A stretch of 64,000 nt of DNA, from positions 33,210,152 through 33,274,151 of the forward strand of contig OZ034977.1 of assembly GCA_964030785.1 (NCBI GenBank), given 5' to 3'. Shown here piece by piece: positions 46,651 to 59,669 of the stretch; position 1 is the first letter of the stretch, and every line of letters starts with the position of its first letter. The notes beneath the pieces are model-generated. The model was not told the origin of the DNA and ran no database searches. It worked only from the letters and a program-made list of their open reading frames with translations. The position numbers were made by a program, and so were the translations under genes. Source of the DNA: Siderastrea siderea (taxonomy: Eukaryota > Cnidaria > Anthozoa > Scleractinia > Rhizangiidae).

Positions 46651-48748
46651 TACCCAGTGCGAAAATGACAAAACGTGCTGATCTCGGGCTGAAAACGCTG
46701 TTTTACACAAACTCGTGCACTTGGCTGAAAATCGCTAAAAGGTGTGCGCCCAGTGCGAAAATGACAAAACGTGCTGATCTCGAGCTGAAAACGCTGTTTT
46801 GTACAAATTTGTGGAGTTTTCTGAAAATGGGCAATAAACCCGCCAATGAGTGGGTTGCATATTAAATCCACATAATCGCCAATCTGTTCGTTCTCTTCCG
46901 CGTAAATATGAGCCTTGCAGGTGCGTTCAAAAGTAGTTATCACACATGACAAAAACGCTGATCTCTGGATAAGAAAGCTGTGTTGTAGACACTGGTGCAC
47001 TTTGCTGAAAATTGCAAAAACGTGGTACGCCCAGTGCCAGAATGACAAAACGCGCTGATGTCGGCCTGAAAACTCGTGCACTTTGCTGAAAATCGTCAAA
47101 AATTGGTGTACCCAGTGCAAAAATGACAAAACGTGCTGATCTCGAGCTGAAAACACTGTTTTGTACAAACCCGTGCACTTTGCTGAAAATCCCTTAAAAA
47201 TAGGGCACCAAGTGCGAAAATGACAAAACGTGCATATCTCGGGCTGAAAACATTACTTTGCACAATCTTGTGCAGTTTCCTGAAAATCGCTAATAAGTGG
47301 TCCGCAAAGTGCAAAAATGACAAAACGTGCTGATATCGGGCTAAAAACGCTGTTATGTACAAACTCCTTGACTTTGCTTAAAGTCGCTAAAAAGTGGTGC
47401 GCCCAGTGTGAAAATGACACAACGTGCTGATCTCGGGCTGAACAATTCTGTTCTGTACAAACTGGTGCAGTTTGCTGAAAACCACTAAAGGGTGGTGTGC
47501 CCAGTGCGAAAATTACAGAACGTGCTGATCTCGCGTTGAAGTCGCTCTTTTGTACAAACTCGTGCACTTTGCCGTTGAGACTTGTGCACTTTGCTAAAAA
47601 TCGCTTAAAAGTAGTGCACCCACTGCAAAAATGACAAAACGTGCATATCTCGGGCAGAAAACATTGACTTGCACAAACTCGTGCACTTTGCTAAAAATGG
47701 CTAAAAGGTGGTTCGCCCAGTGCGGAAATGATAAAACGTGCTGTTCTCGGGCTGAAAGCGAGATCAGCACGTTTTGTCATTTCCACACTGGGCGAACTAC
47801 CTTTTAGCCATTTTTAGCAAAGTGTACAAGTTTGTGCAAAACAGCGTTTTCAGGTCGAGATCAGCACGTTTTGTCATTTTCGTTCCGGGCGCACCACTTT
47901 TTAACGATTCTCAGCAAAGTGCACGACCTTGTACAAACGAGCATTGTCAGCCCGAGATCAGGACGTTTTGTCATTTCTGCACTCGGCGCACCAATTTTTT
48001 GCACTTTTCAGCAAAGTGCACGGGTTTGTGCAAGGCAGCGTTTCCAGCCCGAGCTCGGCACGTTTTGTCATTTTTGCACTGGGCCCACTACTTTTGAACA
48101 GTTTTCAGCAAAGTTCAGGAGTTTGTACATAACAGCGTTTTCAGCCCGAGGTCAGCAGGTTTTGTCATTTTCGCACTGGACGCACCATTTTTAGCTAAAA
48201 AGTGGTGCGCCCATACCGAAATGACATAACTTGCTGATCTCGGGCTGAAAATGCTGCTTTGCACAAACTCGTGCACTTTGCTAAAAATGGCTCAAAAGTC
48301 GTGCGCTTAGTCCAATAATGACAAAACGTTCTGCTGTGGGGCTCAATACTCTGATTTGCAGAAACTAGTGCACTTTGCTGAAAGGTGCGCCCAGTGCAAA
48401 AATGACAAAACGTGCTGAGCTTTGGCTGAAAACGCTGTTTTGTACAATCTCGTGCACTTTGCTGAAAATCGCTAATGAACCTGCCAATGAGTGGGTTCCA
48501 TATTAAATCCACATAACCGCTAAGTCGCCAATCTGTTAGTTATCTTCTGCGTAAATACGAGCCTTGCAGCTGCGTTCAAAAGTACTTATCACACATGACA
48601 AAAAAATGCTCATCTCGGGATAAAAAAGCTCTGTTGTTGAGACTTGTGCACTTTGCTGAAAATCGCTTAAAAGTAGTGCCCCTAGTGCAAAAATGACAAA
48701 ACGTGCATATCTCGGGCTGAAAACATTAATTTGCACAAACTCGTGCAC
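46651..48748. repeat. Satellite higher-order block, second copy
   Basis: Second copy of 43400-45499 with scattered substitutions. A further overlapping duplication relates about 45350-46700 to 49070-50720 with offsets of 3.7-4.0 kb. Confidence 0.85.
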
Positions 48749-51700
48749 TTTGCTAAAAATGGCTCAAAAGTCGTGCGCTTAGTCTAATAATGACAAAACG
48801 TTCTGTTCTGGGGCTCAATACTCTGATTTGCGAAACTAGTGCACTTTGCTGAAAGGTGCGCCCAGTGCGAAAATGACAAAACGTGCTAAGCTTTGGCTGA
48901 AAACGCTGTTTTGTACAATCTCGTGCACTTTGCTGACAATCGCTAATGAACCTGCCAATGAGTGGGTTCCATATTAAATCCACATAACCGCTAAGTCGCC
49001 AATCTGTTAGTTATCTTCTGCGTAAATACGAGCCTTGCAGCTGCGTTCAAAAGTACTTATCACACATGAAAAAAAACGCTCATCTCGGGATAAAAAAGCT
49101 GTGTTGTTGAGACTTGTGCACTTTGCTGAAAATCGCTTAAAAGTAGTGCCCCTAGTGCAAAAATGACAAAACGTGCATATCTCGGGCTGAAAACATTAAT
49201 TTGCACAAACTCGTGCACTTTGCTGAAAATTGCTAAAAAGTGGTGCCCAAAGTGCAAAAATCGCAAATGACAAAACGTGCCAATCTCGTGCTGGAAACGC
49301 TGTTTTGCAGAAACCTGTGCACTTTGTTGAAAATTGCTATAAAGTGGTGCGCATCCAATGTGAAAATGACATCTTTTAGCCCCAGAGTATTGAGCCCCAG
49401 AGCAGAACGTTTTGTCATTATTGGACTAAGCGCACGACTTTTGAGCCATTTTTAGCAAAGTGCACGAGTTTGTGCAAAGCAGCATTTTCAGCCCGAGATC
49501 AGCAAGTTATGTCATTTTCGGTATGGGCGCACCACTTTTTAGCTAAAAATGGTGCGTCCAGTGCGAAAATGACAAAACCTTCTGACCTCGGGCTGAAAAC
49601 GCTGTTATGTACAAACTCCTGAACTTTGCTGAAAACTGTTCAAAAGTAGTGGGCCCAGTGCGAAAATGACAAAACGTGCCGAGCTCGGGCTGGAAACGCT
49701 GCCTTGCACAAACCCGTGCACTTTGCTGAAAAGTGCAAAAAATTGGTGCGCCGAGTGCAAAAATGACAAAACGTCCTGATCTCGGGCTGACAATGCTCGT
49801 TTGTACAAGGTCGTGCACTTTGCTGAGAATCGTTAAAAAGTGGTGCGCCCGGAACGAAAATGACAAGACGTGCTGATCTCGGGCTGAATTCGCTGTTATG
49901 TACAAATTCCTGCACTTTGATGAAAATCGTTAAAAAGTTAAATTCGCTGTTTTGTACAAACTGGTGCAGTTTGCTAAAAATTGTTTAAAAGTGGTGCGCC
50001 CAGTCCAAAAATGACAAATCGTTCTCCTCTGCGGCGCAAAACTCTGATTTGCAGAAACTAGTGCACTTTGCTGAAAACGCTAAAAAGTAGTGCGCCCAGT
50101 GCAAAAATGACAAAACGTGCTGATCTCGGGCTGAAAACGCTGTTTTTTACAAACCCGTGCATTTTGCTGAAACCGTTAAAAAGTGATGGGCGCAGTACGA
50201 AAATGACAAAACGTGCCGATCTCGACTGGAAACGCTGTCTTGCACAAACCCGTGCACTTTGCTTAAAACGCCAAAAAGTGGTACCCCCAGTGCAAAAATG
50301 ACAAAACGTGCTGATCTCGAGCTGAAAACGCTGTTTTGTACAAACTCGTGGACTTTCCTGAAAATGGGTAATGAACCCGCCAATGAGTGGGTTGCGTATT
50401 AAATCCACATAATCGCCAATCTGTTAGTTATCTTCTGCGTAAATATGAGCCTTGCAGCTGCGTTTGAAAGTACTTATCACACATGACAGAAAACGCTGAT
50501 CTCTGGATAAGAAAGTTGTGTTGTAGACACTGGTGCACTTTGCTGAAAATCGCAAAAACGTGTTGCGCCCAGTGCCAGAATGACAAAACGTGCTGACGTC
50601 GGCCTGAAAACGCTGTTTTCTACAAACGCGTGCACTTTGCTGAAAACCGTCAAAAATTTGTGTACCCAGTGCGAAAATGACAAAACGTGCTGATCTCGGG
50701 CTGAAAACATTAATTTGCACAAACTCGTGCACTTTCCTAAAAATCGCTAAAAAGTGGTCCGCAAAGTGCAAAAATGACAAAACGTGCTGATATCGGGCTA
50801 AAAACGTTGTTATGTACAAACTCCTTGACTTTGCTTAAAGTCACTAAAAGTGGTGCACTCAGTGTGAAAATGACACAACGTGCTGATCTCGGGCTCAACA
50901 ATTCTGTTCTGTACAAACTGGTGCAGTTTGCTGAAAACCACTAAAGCGTGGTGTGCCCAGTGCAAAAATTACAAAACCTGCTGATCTCGCGCTGAAGTTG
51001 CTCTTTTGTACAAACTCGTGCACTTTGCTGAAAATCGCTAAAAAGTACTGCGCCCATTGCCTAAAATGAGAGAACGTGCTGATCTCGGGCTAAAAATGCT
51101 GTTAAGCACAAACTCGTGCACTTTGTTGAAAATCGCTAAAAAGTGGAGCACAAAGTGCAAAATTCGCAAAACCTTCTGATCTCGGGCTGCAGACGCTGTT
51201 TTGAACAAACCCGTGCACTTTGCTCGAAATCACTGAAAAGTGGTTCGATTAGTGCAAAAATGACAAAACGTGCTGATCTCGGGCAGAAAACGCTGTTATG
51301 CACAAACTCCTGCACTTTGATGAAAGTCGCTAAAAAGTGGTTCGCCCAGTGCAAAAATGGCAAAACATTCTGATCTTGGGATTAAAACGCTCTTTTGTAC
51401 AAACCCGTGAACTTTACTGAAAATCCCTATAAAGTGGTGCGCCTAGTGCGAAACTGACAAAACGTGCTGATCTCGGGCTTAAAACTTCAGTTCTGCACAA
51501 ACTCGTGCACTTTGCTGTAAACCGTTAAAAAGTGGTGTGCCCAGTACGTAAATGACAAAACGTGCTGATCTCGGGCTGAAAACGCCTTTTTGCACAAACC
51601 CGTGCACTTTGCTGAAAATTGCTAAGAAGTGTTTCGCTCAGTGTAACAATGACAAAACGTGCTATCGGGCTGAAAACGCTGATTTGTACAAACTCGTTCG

Positions 51701-52925
51701 CTTTGCTAAGATTCGCTAAAAAGTGGTACGCTCAGTGCGAAAATGGCAAAACATTGTCATCTTGCGATGAAACAGCTGTTTTGCAAAAATTGGTGCGCTT
51801 TGGTGAGAATAGCTAAAAAGTGGTACGCCCAGTGTGAAAATGGCAAAACATTGATCTTGGGGAGACATCGCTGTTTTGTACAAACCCGTGCACTTTGCTG
51901 AAAATCGCTATAAAGTGGTGCTCCTAGTGCAAAAATGACAAAACATGCTGATCTTGGGTTGAAAACGCTGTTATGCACAACTTCGTGCGCATTGCTGAAA
52001 ATCCCTAAAAAGTGGTGTGCCCTGTGCGAAAATGACAAAACGTGCTCATCTCGGAGAGAAAACGTACTTTTGCTCAAACTTCCGCACTTTGCTGAAAATT
52101 GCATAAAAGTGGTGTGCCCAGTACAAAAATCACAAAACGTGCTGATCTCGGGCTGAAAACTCAGATTTGCAGAAACAAGTGCACTTTGCTGAAAACGCTA
52201 AAAATTGGTGCACCTAGCGCGGAGATAACAAAACGTGCTCATGTTTGGCTGAATCGCTGTATTCAACAAACCCGTGCACTTTGCTGAAAATTGCTAAAAA
52301 GTGGTGCGTCCAGTGCGAAAATGACAAAACGTGCTCATCTCGGGCTGAGAATGCTGTTTTGCACAAACTCGTGCACTTTGCTGAAAATGGCTTAAGAGTA
52401 GTGCACCCTGTGCACAAAAGACAAAACGTAGTCATCTCGGGCTGAACTCGCTGTATTGTACAATCTCGTGCACTTTGCTGAAAAACGCTAAAAAGTGGTG
52501 CACCGAATACAAAAATGACAAAACTTGCTGCTCTGGGGCTGAAAAACTCTGATTATTTTCAGCAAAGTTCACGAGTTTGTACAAAATAGCGTTTTCCGCC
52601 CTGGATCAGCACGTTTTGTCATTTTTGCACCGGGCGCACCACTTTCTCGCGATTTTCAGCAAGGTGCACGAGTCTCTACAAGACAGCATTTTCATGCCGA
52701 TGTCAGTATTTTTACTCACGTGTGATAAGTACTTTTCAACACACCTGAAAGGCCCATATTTACGCAGGAGATAACTAACACTGGCGATTAAGCGGTTATT
52801 TGGATTTAATTGGCAACTTACTCATTGGTGGGTTAATTAGCCATTTTCAACAAAGTTCACGGGTTTGTACAAAACAGCGTTTTCAGCCCGAGATCAGCAC
52901 CTTTTGTCATTTTCGCACTGGCACT

Positions 52926-53785
52926 GCCTGAAAACTCGAACATTCAAGAATATTGTAGCATTGAATACGTGTTCCTGACGCCGACGAATTCTAGAGTATT
53001 CAGAACGTGCACGTCCGAACACCCTCTGTTCAGAATCATTCTGGGATTTTCTTAATAGTATACTGCGGTAAATTTCGTCTCTGTAGAATACGAAAGTGAA
53101 TGATTCCCTTGAGAAACCATTGATTGATAAAAGCGAACTACCTCCAATTTGATTGATATAGTGATCAAAAACAACTTGTCTTGCGTTGGGACCAATTCAC
53201 TGTCATTACATGGCCTCTCAGAGCTAGAGTAAATTAAATTCAACTTTACGCAATTTAATGGGTACCTGTCTTTACATAAAGACAAATAACTTCATCCAAT
53301 TAAACTCGTCTTGGACAAAGTTGAACTTGACGCGAACTTTAGCTCTTTTACGGCTAAGCAAAGATCAATGTTTATACACCTTTACACGTCTTTACACACC
53401 TTTACGCATTTTTACGGAAAGCGTAAAGTTGAACGTTACGCAGTTAAAGGCGTATTAACAAAAAAGGAAACTTGAATTTTGTACAATTTAGCGCGCACGC
53501 GTTTTTACACATGGTCGTAAATAGCTAATTTGATGTGTCTTAGCAAAAGCATAGAGCTGAACTTTACATGCCTATACACATCTTAACGAAAAGCGTAAAA
53601 CTGAACTTTACGTAACTTTTATCAACAGAAAAGTAAAGTTGAACTTTTAACGCGTCTTTAAGCATTCGTATTACCAACAACATAAAGCTGCATGTGGCAC
53701 AAATTTACGCATCTTTCCGGAAAAGTTTAGTTAAATATAAGGCAGCGTTATGCTTTTAAAGTTATAATAAGGAACATCATGTTGA
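52926..53785. other. Spacer with diverged short repeats between the two satellites
   Basis: No gene. From about 53330 to 53740 the phrases CGTAAAGTTGAAC, GAACTTTACG, TTTACACA and TCTTTACGCA recur irregularly on both strands, suggesting a decayed tandem repeat containing a short palindrome. Confidence 0.55.
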
Positions 53786-56700
53786 AAAAATCGGTTGGGT
53801 CATTTGATCCGGTTGGGTATTTAATCTGGTTAGGTCAATTGAGCCGGTTGCATGGATCGACTGATCATAGACCAGCTGTGTCAACGGATCCGGTTGAGCC
53901 ATTTGAACCGGTTGGCTCATTTGATATGGTTGGCTCATTTGATTCGGATGGCCAATTTGATGCGGTTGGGTCAATTGATCCAGGCCATTTGAACTGGTTG
54001 GCACATTTGATCTGGTTGTGCTATTAAACCCAGATGACCGAGATGAGTCATTTTATCCGGTTGGCTCATTTGATATGGTTGTCATTTGAACCGGTTGGGA
54101 CATTTGAACCGGTTGGCTCATTTGATATGGTTGGGTCAATTAAACCCATTGGCTGATTTGATATGGTTTGGCTATATAATCCGGATGGCTGATTTGATAT
54201 GGTTGTGTCATTTGATCCAGCTTGCTCATTTGAGCCAGTTGGCTCATTTGAACCGGTTGAGTCATTTGATATGGTTGGGCCATTTGCACTGGTTGGCTCA
54301 TTCGATCCAGTTGGCTCATGTGATCCGCTTGGCTCATTTGATATGGTTGGGTCACATGAGCCGGATGGGTGATTTGATCCAGTTGGCTCATTTCAGCCGG
54401 GTGGCTTATTTAATATGGTTGGCTCATTTGATCCGGTTGGGTATTTGATCTCATTAGGCAATTGAGCCGGTTACATGGGTCAACGCGTGGACCATGATCA
54501 TGAACCAGTTGGGTAAATGGATCCGGTTGAGCCATTTGAACCAGATGACCGAGATGAGTCAATTGACCTGGTTGGCTCATTTGAAATGGTTGGGTCATTT
54601 GAAGCGGTTGGCTCATTTAATATGCCTGGGCCATTTAAACCCGTTGGATCATTTGATATGGTTGGGCCATTTGAACCAGCTGAGTCATTTGACATGGTTG
54701 GGTCATTTGAGCAGGTTGCCTGATTTGATATGGTTGAGCCATTTAAACCGGTTGGCTGATTTGATTTGATATGGTTGGGCCATTTAAACCGGTTGGCTCA
54801 TTTGGTGTTGTTGGTTTATTTGATATGATTGGCTTATTTGAGCTGGTTGGCTCATTCGATCCAGTTGGTTCATTTGATATGGTTGGGTCACTTGAGCCGG
54901 ATGGGTCATTTGATACAGTTGGCTCATTTCAGCCGGTTGGCTTATTTAATATGGTTGGCCCATTTGATCCGGTTGGGCCATTTGATCCGGTTGGGTATTT
55001 GATCTCATTAGGTCAGTTGAGCCGGTTGCATGGGTCAAACCGTGGACCATGATCATGAACCAGTTGGGTCAATGGATCCGGTTGAGCCATTTCAACCAGA
55101 TGACCGAGATGACTCAATTGATCTGGTTGGCTCATTTGATATGGTTGGGCCATTTAAACCGTTTGCCTCATTTAATATGATTGGGCCATTTGAACTGGTT
55201 GGGTCAGTTGATATGGTTGGGTCATTTGATATGGTTTGGCCATTTGAGCCAGTTGGCTCATTCGATCCAGTTGGCTAATGTGGTCCGCTTCCCTCATTTA
55301 ATATGGTTCGGCCACTTGGGCCGGTTGGGTCACTTGAGCTGGTTGGGTCATTTGATCCTGTTGGCTCATTTCAGTCGGTTGGCTCAATTGATATGGTTGG
55401 CTCATTTGATCCGGTTGGGCCATTTGATCCGGTTGGGTATTTGATCCCATTAGGTCAATTGAGCCGGCTACATGGGTCAACCCGTAGACCATGATCATGA
55501 ACCAGTTGTGTCAATGGATCCGGTTGAGCCATTTGAACCAGATGACCGAGATGAGTCAGTTGATCTGGTTGCCTCATTTGATATGGTTGGGTCATTGGAA
55601 CCGGTTGGCTCATTTGATATGGCTGGGTCATATGATTCGGTTGGCTCATTTAATATGCCTGGGCCATTTAAACCCGTTGGGTCATTTGATATGGTTGGGC
55701 CATTTGAACCAGCTGAGTCATTTTGACATTGGTTGGGTCATTTGAGCAGGTTGGCTGATTTGTTATAGTTGAGCCATTTAAACCGGTTGGCTCATTTGAT
55801 ATGGTTGGGTCATTTGATCTTCTTGGTTTATTTGATATGATTGGCTTATTTCAGGTCGTTGGCTCATTTGATATGGTTGGGCCATTTGAACCGGTTGAGT
55901 CATTTAATATGGTTGGGCCATTTGAACTGGTTGGCTCAGTTGATATGGTTGGGACATTTTGACATGGTTTGGCCATTTGAGCAAGTTGGCTCATTCGATC
56001 CAGCTGGCTAATGTGATCCACTTGGCTTATTTTATATGGTTGGGCCACTTGGACCGGTTGGGTCATTTGAGCTGGTTGGGTCATTTGATCCTTTTGGCTC
56101 ATTTCAGCCGGTTGGCTCAATTGATATGGTTGGCTCATTTGATCCGGTTGGGCCATTTGATCCGGTTGGGTATTTTATCTGATTAAGGCAATTGAGCCGG
56201 TTGCATGGGTCAACCCATGGACCATGATCATGAACCAGTTGGGTCAATGCATCCGGTTGAGCCATTTAACCCAGATGACCGAGATGATTCATTTGATTTG
56301 GTTGGCTCATTTGATATGGTTCGGCCCTTTCAACTGGTTTGCTCATTTGATATGGCTGGGTCATTTGATTCGGTTGCCTCATTTAATATCCCTGGACCAT
56401 TTGAACCGGTTGCGTCATTTGATATGGTTGGGCCATTTGAACCGGCTGAGTCATTGGGTCATTTGAGCCGGTTGGCTCATTTGATATGATTGGGCCATTT
56501 GAACCGGTTGGCTCATTTGATTTGATATGGTTGGGCCATTTGAAACAATTGGCTCATCTGATATGGTTGGGTCATTTGATCTGGTTGGCTTATTTGATAT
56601 GGTTGGCTTTTTTGAGCTGGTTGGCTCATTTGATATGGCTGGGCCATTTGAACCGGTTCAGTCATTTGACATGATTCGGACATTTGAACCCGTTCGGTCA

Positions 56701-57698
56701 TTTGATATGGTTGGGTCATTTCAAACTGTTGGGTCATTTGATATGGTTGGGCCATTTGAACTGGTTGGGTCAGTTGAACCGCTTGGGTCATTTGATATGG
56801 TTGGGCCATTTGAACTGGTTGGGTCATTTGAACCTGCTGCCTCATTTGATATGGTTGGGTCATTTGAACTGGTTGGGTCATTTGAACCGGTTGGGTCATT
56901 TGATATTTATGGGTCATTTGATTTGGTTAGCTTATTTGATATGATTGGCTTATTTGAGCCGCTTGGCTCATTTGATATGGTTGGGTGATTAGAAATGGTT
57001 GGGTCATTTGATCTGGTTAGCTCATTTGATATGATTGGCTTATTTCAGGCGGTTGGCTCATTTGATATGGTTGGGCCATTTGAACAGGTTGAGTCATTCG
57101 TTGGGCCATTTGAAAAAGTTGGGTCATTTGATCTGGTTGGGTCATTTGATATGGTTTGGCCATTTGAACCAGGTGGCTCACTTGATATGATTGGTCCATT
57201 TGAACCGGTTGGGTCCTTTGATCTGGCTGGGCCATTTGAACTGGTTGGGCAATTTAAACTGGTTGGGTCATTTGATATGATTTCGCCATTTGAACCAGTT
57301 GGCTCATTTGATATGGTTGGGTGATTTGAAATGGTTGGGTCATTTGCTCTGGTTAGCTTATTTGATATGATTGGCTTATTTGAGCCTGTTGGCTCATTTG
57401 ATATGATTGGGTTATTTGAACAAGTTGAGTCATTTGATATGGTTGGGCCATTTGATAAAGTTGGGTCATTTAAACTGGTTGGGTCATTTGATATGGTTGG
57501 GCCATTTGAACCAGCTGGCTCATTTAATATGGTTCTGTCATTTGAAATGGTGGGTCATCTGATCTGGTTAGCTTATTTGATATGATTGGGTTATTTGAGC
57601 CAGTTGGCTCATTTGTTATTGTTGGGCCATTTGAACATCTTCAGTCATTTGATAAGGTTGGGCCATTTGCACTGGTTGGGCCATTTGAACTGGTTGGG
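53786..57698 (+). repeat. 18-bp minisatellite array, third block, with higher-order units
   Basis: Same 18-bp family and same strand as 9059-19183. A distinctive segment containing GACCATGATCATGAACCAGT and AGATGACCGAGATGA recurs, with GACCATGATCATG at 54490, 55045, 55487 and 56220 (spacings 555, 442, 733), plus a diverged copy near 53865. From about 56520 the plain 18-bp pattern dominates. Confidence 0.95.
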
Positions 57699-57769
57699 TC
57701 ACAGCCATCTCACGTGACGAGGCATTTTCCCCAACGCTTCTCAATGTTACCAATGTTGACAGGGTACCT

Positions 57770-58377
57770 CTAGTGCTTACTTACCATCCTTTCAACACTG
57801 TAACGAGAAAGATCCTTTTAGAGAATTTCAACATCTTATCAACTGATCCTGAGACACGTGGGATATTCCCTGAATCGCCCCTTGTCTCATATCGACGCGA
57901 CAAGAATCTCCGGGATTTCCTAGTACACTCCACTAGCGGCTCTCAGAGGCCCCTTGATGCTGGCTCTTTTCCCTGCCGTCGTCCCTGCTGTCAGACATGC
58001 CAGTACATTACTTCTCATACTGTTCTACATGGGTCCAAGAGCTCACATACCATCCAAAATCGCTTCACCTGTCAGTCTGAGAACGTGGTGTACTGCATCA
58101 CTTGCCGCCGTTGCACTAGCATTTAGACCGGTGAGACCGGAAGGCGTCTACGGGAACACTTCGGTGAACACCTGCGTAGCATCCACAACCGGTCTCCTGG
58201 GCTTCCTGTAGCTGAGCACTTCAACTCCACCAACTATACTATAGATGACATCAGGGTCCGCCGGGTCAAGCAATGCAGCGGCAGCAACACCAGTCGAAAG
58301 CGGCGGGAGATGCAATTAATCCTTGAGCTCGGCACGCTCAAGGCGGGCGGACTCAATATTAATTTCAGTTTTATTTG
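57770..58377 (+). pseudogene. Penelope endonuclease, copy 1, stop at catalytic Tyr
   Basis: Reads LTYHPFNTVTRKILLENFN, FPCRRPCCQTCQYI and VVYCITCRRCTSI, then stops at 58124-58126. In the intact copy the same position encodes the Tyr of YIG (TAC there, TAG here). Downstream, the GETGRRLRE and LPVAEHFNST equivalents remain readable, with several substitutions. It belongs to the GIY-YIG nuclease class; inactivated. Confidence 0.85.
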
Positions 58378-58490
58378 AGTACTTTCATTTCACGTGCACG
58401 CGCTTTGGTTGTTCTTTTCTTGTGCAAGCGCTTTACGTGCACATTTTTCAGTTAGGCTTTTGTATGACGCAACGCGCATATTCCTGCACA

Positions 58491-58514
58491 CTGAAGAAGG
58501 GGTACTCCCGAAAC
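58491..58514 (+). ncRNA. Hammerhead-like core, Penelope copy 1
   Basis: CTGAAGA, one A, stem GGGG/UCCC (one G-U pair) with a UAC loop, then GAAAC. The second copy at 60849 has a compensating change in the last stem pair (G-U to C-G). Confidence 0.45.
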
Positions 58515-58658
58515 GTTTGTGCTTTTACAAACTACGACACTTTTACGTGTTTAACTCGCGTATTAACTTTTTCTTATTATCAGTGGTGACACGCATCAAC
58601 TGAGCTTTGTCTCTTCTCTTGTTATTTATGTTTTTGATGCGATTTTACATCTTCACAA

Positions 58659-59084
58659 ATGCCTAACATCAAGAAAACCGTTGCAGCTATACGCCGAAAC
58701 CTTACACGTAGTCTCCGCTGTTTTCTAGAGCGGGACTCAGTATCCATAGCTATGGAATTAGCTGATCTAACCTTAAAGAAGACCAAAATTATCAGCCACA
58801 TCAACTTCATTGGCCGCTGTCTACGAAAACGATTAATTCCGAAGGGATTTAGAGTCTGCTTTCATCCAGCTGATGGCAATCGTCATAACAGACGCTTATC
58901 GCGGGTAACAGATTCATGTTCAAGACGCTTAATGCCAATCACCATCCAGAATTTAAAAGGTCAACACTTCCATTCTCAAGTATGGTTCCTCCGATCGCCT
59001 CAAAGCTGTCTGCACACCTGCGGAATATCACCAAGCCGTAACCTTAATATCAGAAATGAACTCTCAATTATGTCACGAGATTAA
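58659..59084 (+). pseudogene. Penelope-like N-terminal fragment
   Basis: A 141-residue basic frame starts MPNIKKTVAAIRRNLTRS and contains SLRCFLERDSVSIAMEL and KTKIISHINFIGRCLRKRL. Its place directly after a Penelope 3' terminal region and before a reverse transcriptase fragment, plus its basic helical character, suggest the N-terminal domain of the second unit. The frame stops at 59084 and most of the reverse transcriptase is missing. Identification is by context more than by motif. Confidence 0.5.
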
Positions 59085-59655
59085 ATCTAATATATAGATT
59101 TAGCCAAGCCTAAAAGCGGAGCCCCCCTTTTTGTTTTGTCTGTTTTTTGCTTTTGTTTCGCTTTTGCTGGCAGTTATTAATTTGTGAAAATACTCTCATC
59201 CAAGTCGTTTTATTACAAAAAAAAAACAAAGAAAAAAAAGAAAAAATTCTTTCTCCCGCTGAGTGTCGAGCCCGGCTCGTTGGCGTAACACGACGGTAAC
59301 TAGTCCACCAGGCCATGGGCGTTTGACATTGTTTGATCAGTTAATTTTCATACTTATTTCTTTCTTCGTGACAAGCTGCCTATCAGCATGAAAATGCTGG
59401 TTTTTCCTGGCAAAATGTGTTCGAAACGCCGTAAAAACCATGGTTGTGGACAGAAAAAACCAAAAAGCACTAGCTCTGCTATATTTGGCGTCGAAACCGC
59501 TGCGAAAAGTTGCGAACTCAAGCGGTGTGCCGACCGAGTTTGAACAGAACCGACGAGGCAAATTTGAACTTTTTGCCTGAACTTTATCGCCGAATTTCTT
59601 TCGCCTAGATTGAACTATTCCCCTTCCACCAAAAAGACAACTGAGTGTTCTTTTG
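59085..59655. other. Non-Penelope DNA replacing the RT region, with a possible SINE
   Basis: Read leftward, about 59315-59200 has tRNA-like boxes (TGGCCTGGTGGACTAGTT and GGGCTCGACACTC), followed by a T-rich tail, suggesting a diverged tRNA-derived SINE. The rest is unclassified. ACATCGATGACG is repeated at the right edge (59658-59682), perhaps marking a deletion joint. Confidence 0.45.
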
Positions 59656-59669
59656 AACATCGATGACGC

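Larger units (their letters stand above)
37190..52925. repeat. Approximately 95-bp satellite array with alternating orientation
   Basis: Monomers carry recurring phrases: GCCCAGTGCAAAAATGAC, AAAACGTGCTGATCTCGGGC, AAAACGCTGTTTTGTACAAA, CTCGTGCACTTTGCTGAAAA. Adjacent well-conserved units near 39243, 39338 and 39433 are exactly 95 bp apart; others vary. Blocks of opposite orientation occupy about 37857-38292, 40740-41945, 44510-44943, 47760-48193, shorter ones before 45821 and 49542, and 52553-52925. A distinct spacer phrase (CCGCCAATGAGTGGG, AAATCCACATAA, GCCAATCTGTTAG) recurs at irregular intervals. The many frames of 60-310 codons here are translations of the repeat and are not genes. Confidence 0.95.

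Noticed and set aside
37121..52774. Frames up to 311 codons with FVQNSVFSPRSARFVIFALG-type repeats
   Set aside because: They arise from the 95-bp satellite on both strands and change frame every monomer. No independent coding evidence.
37190..52925. CRISPR-like repeat-spacer array
   Set aside because: The units are contiguous 95-bp satellite monomers with no unique spacers, in a eukaryotic context.
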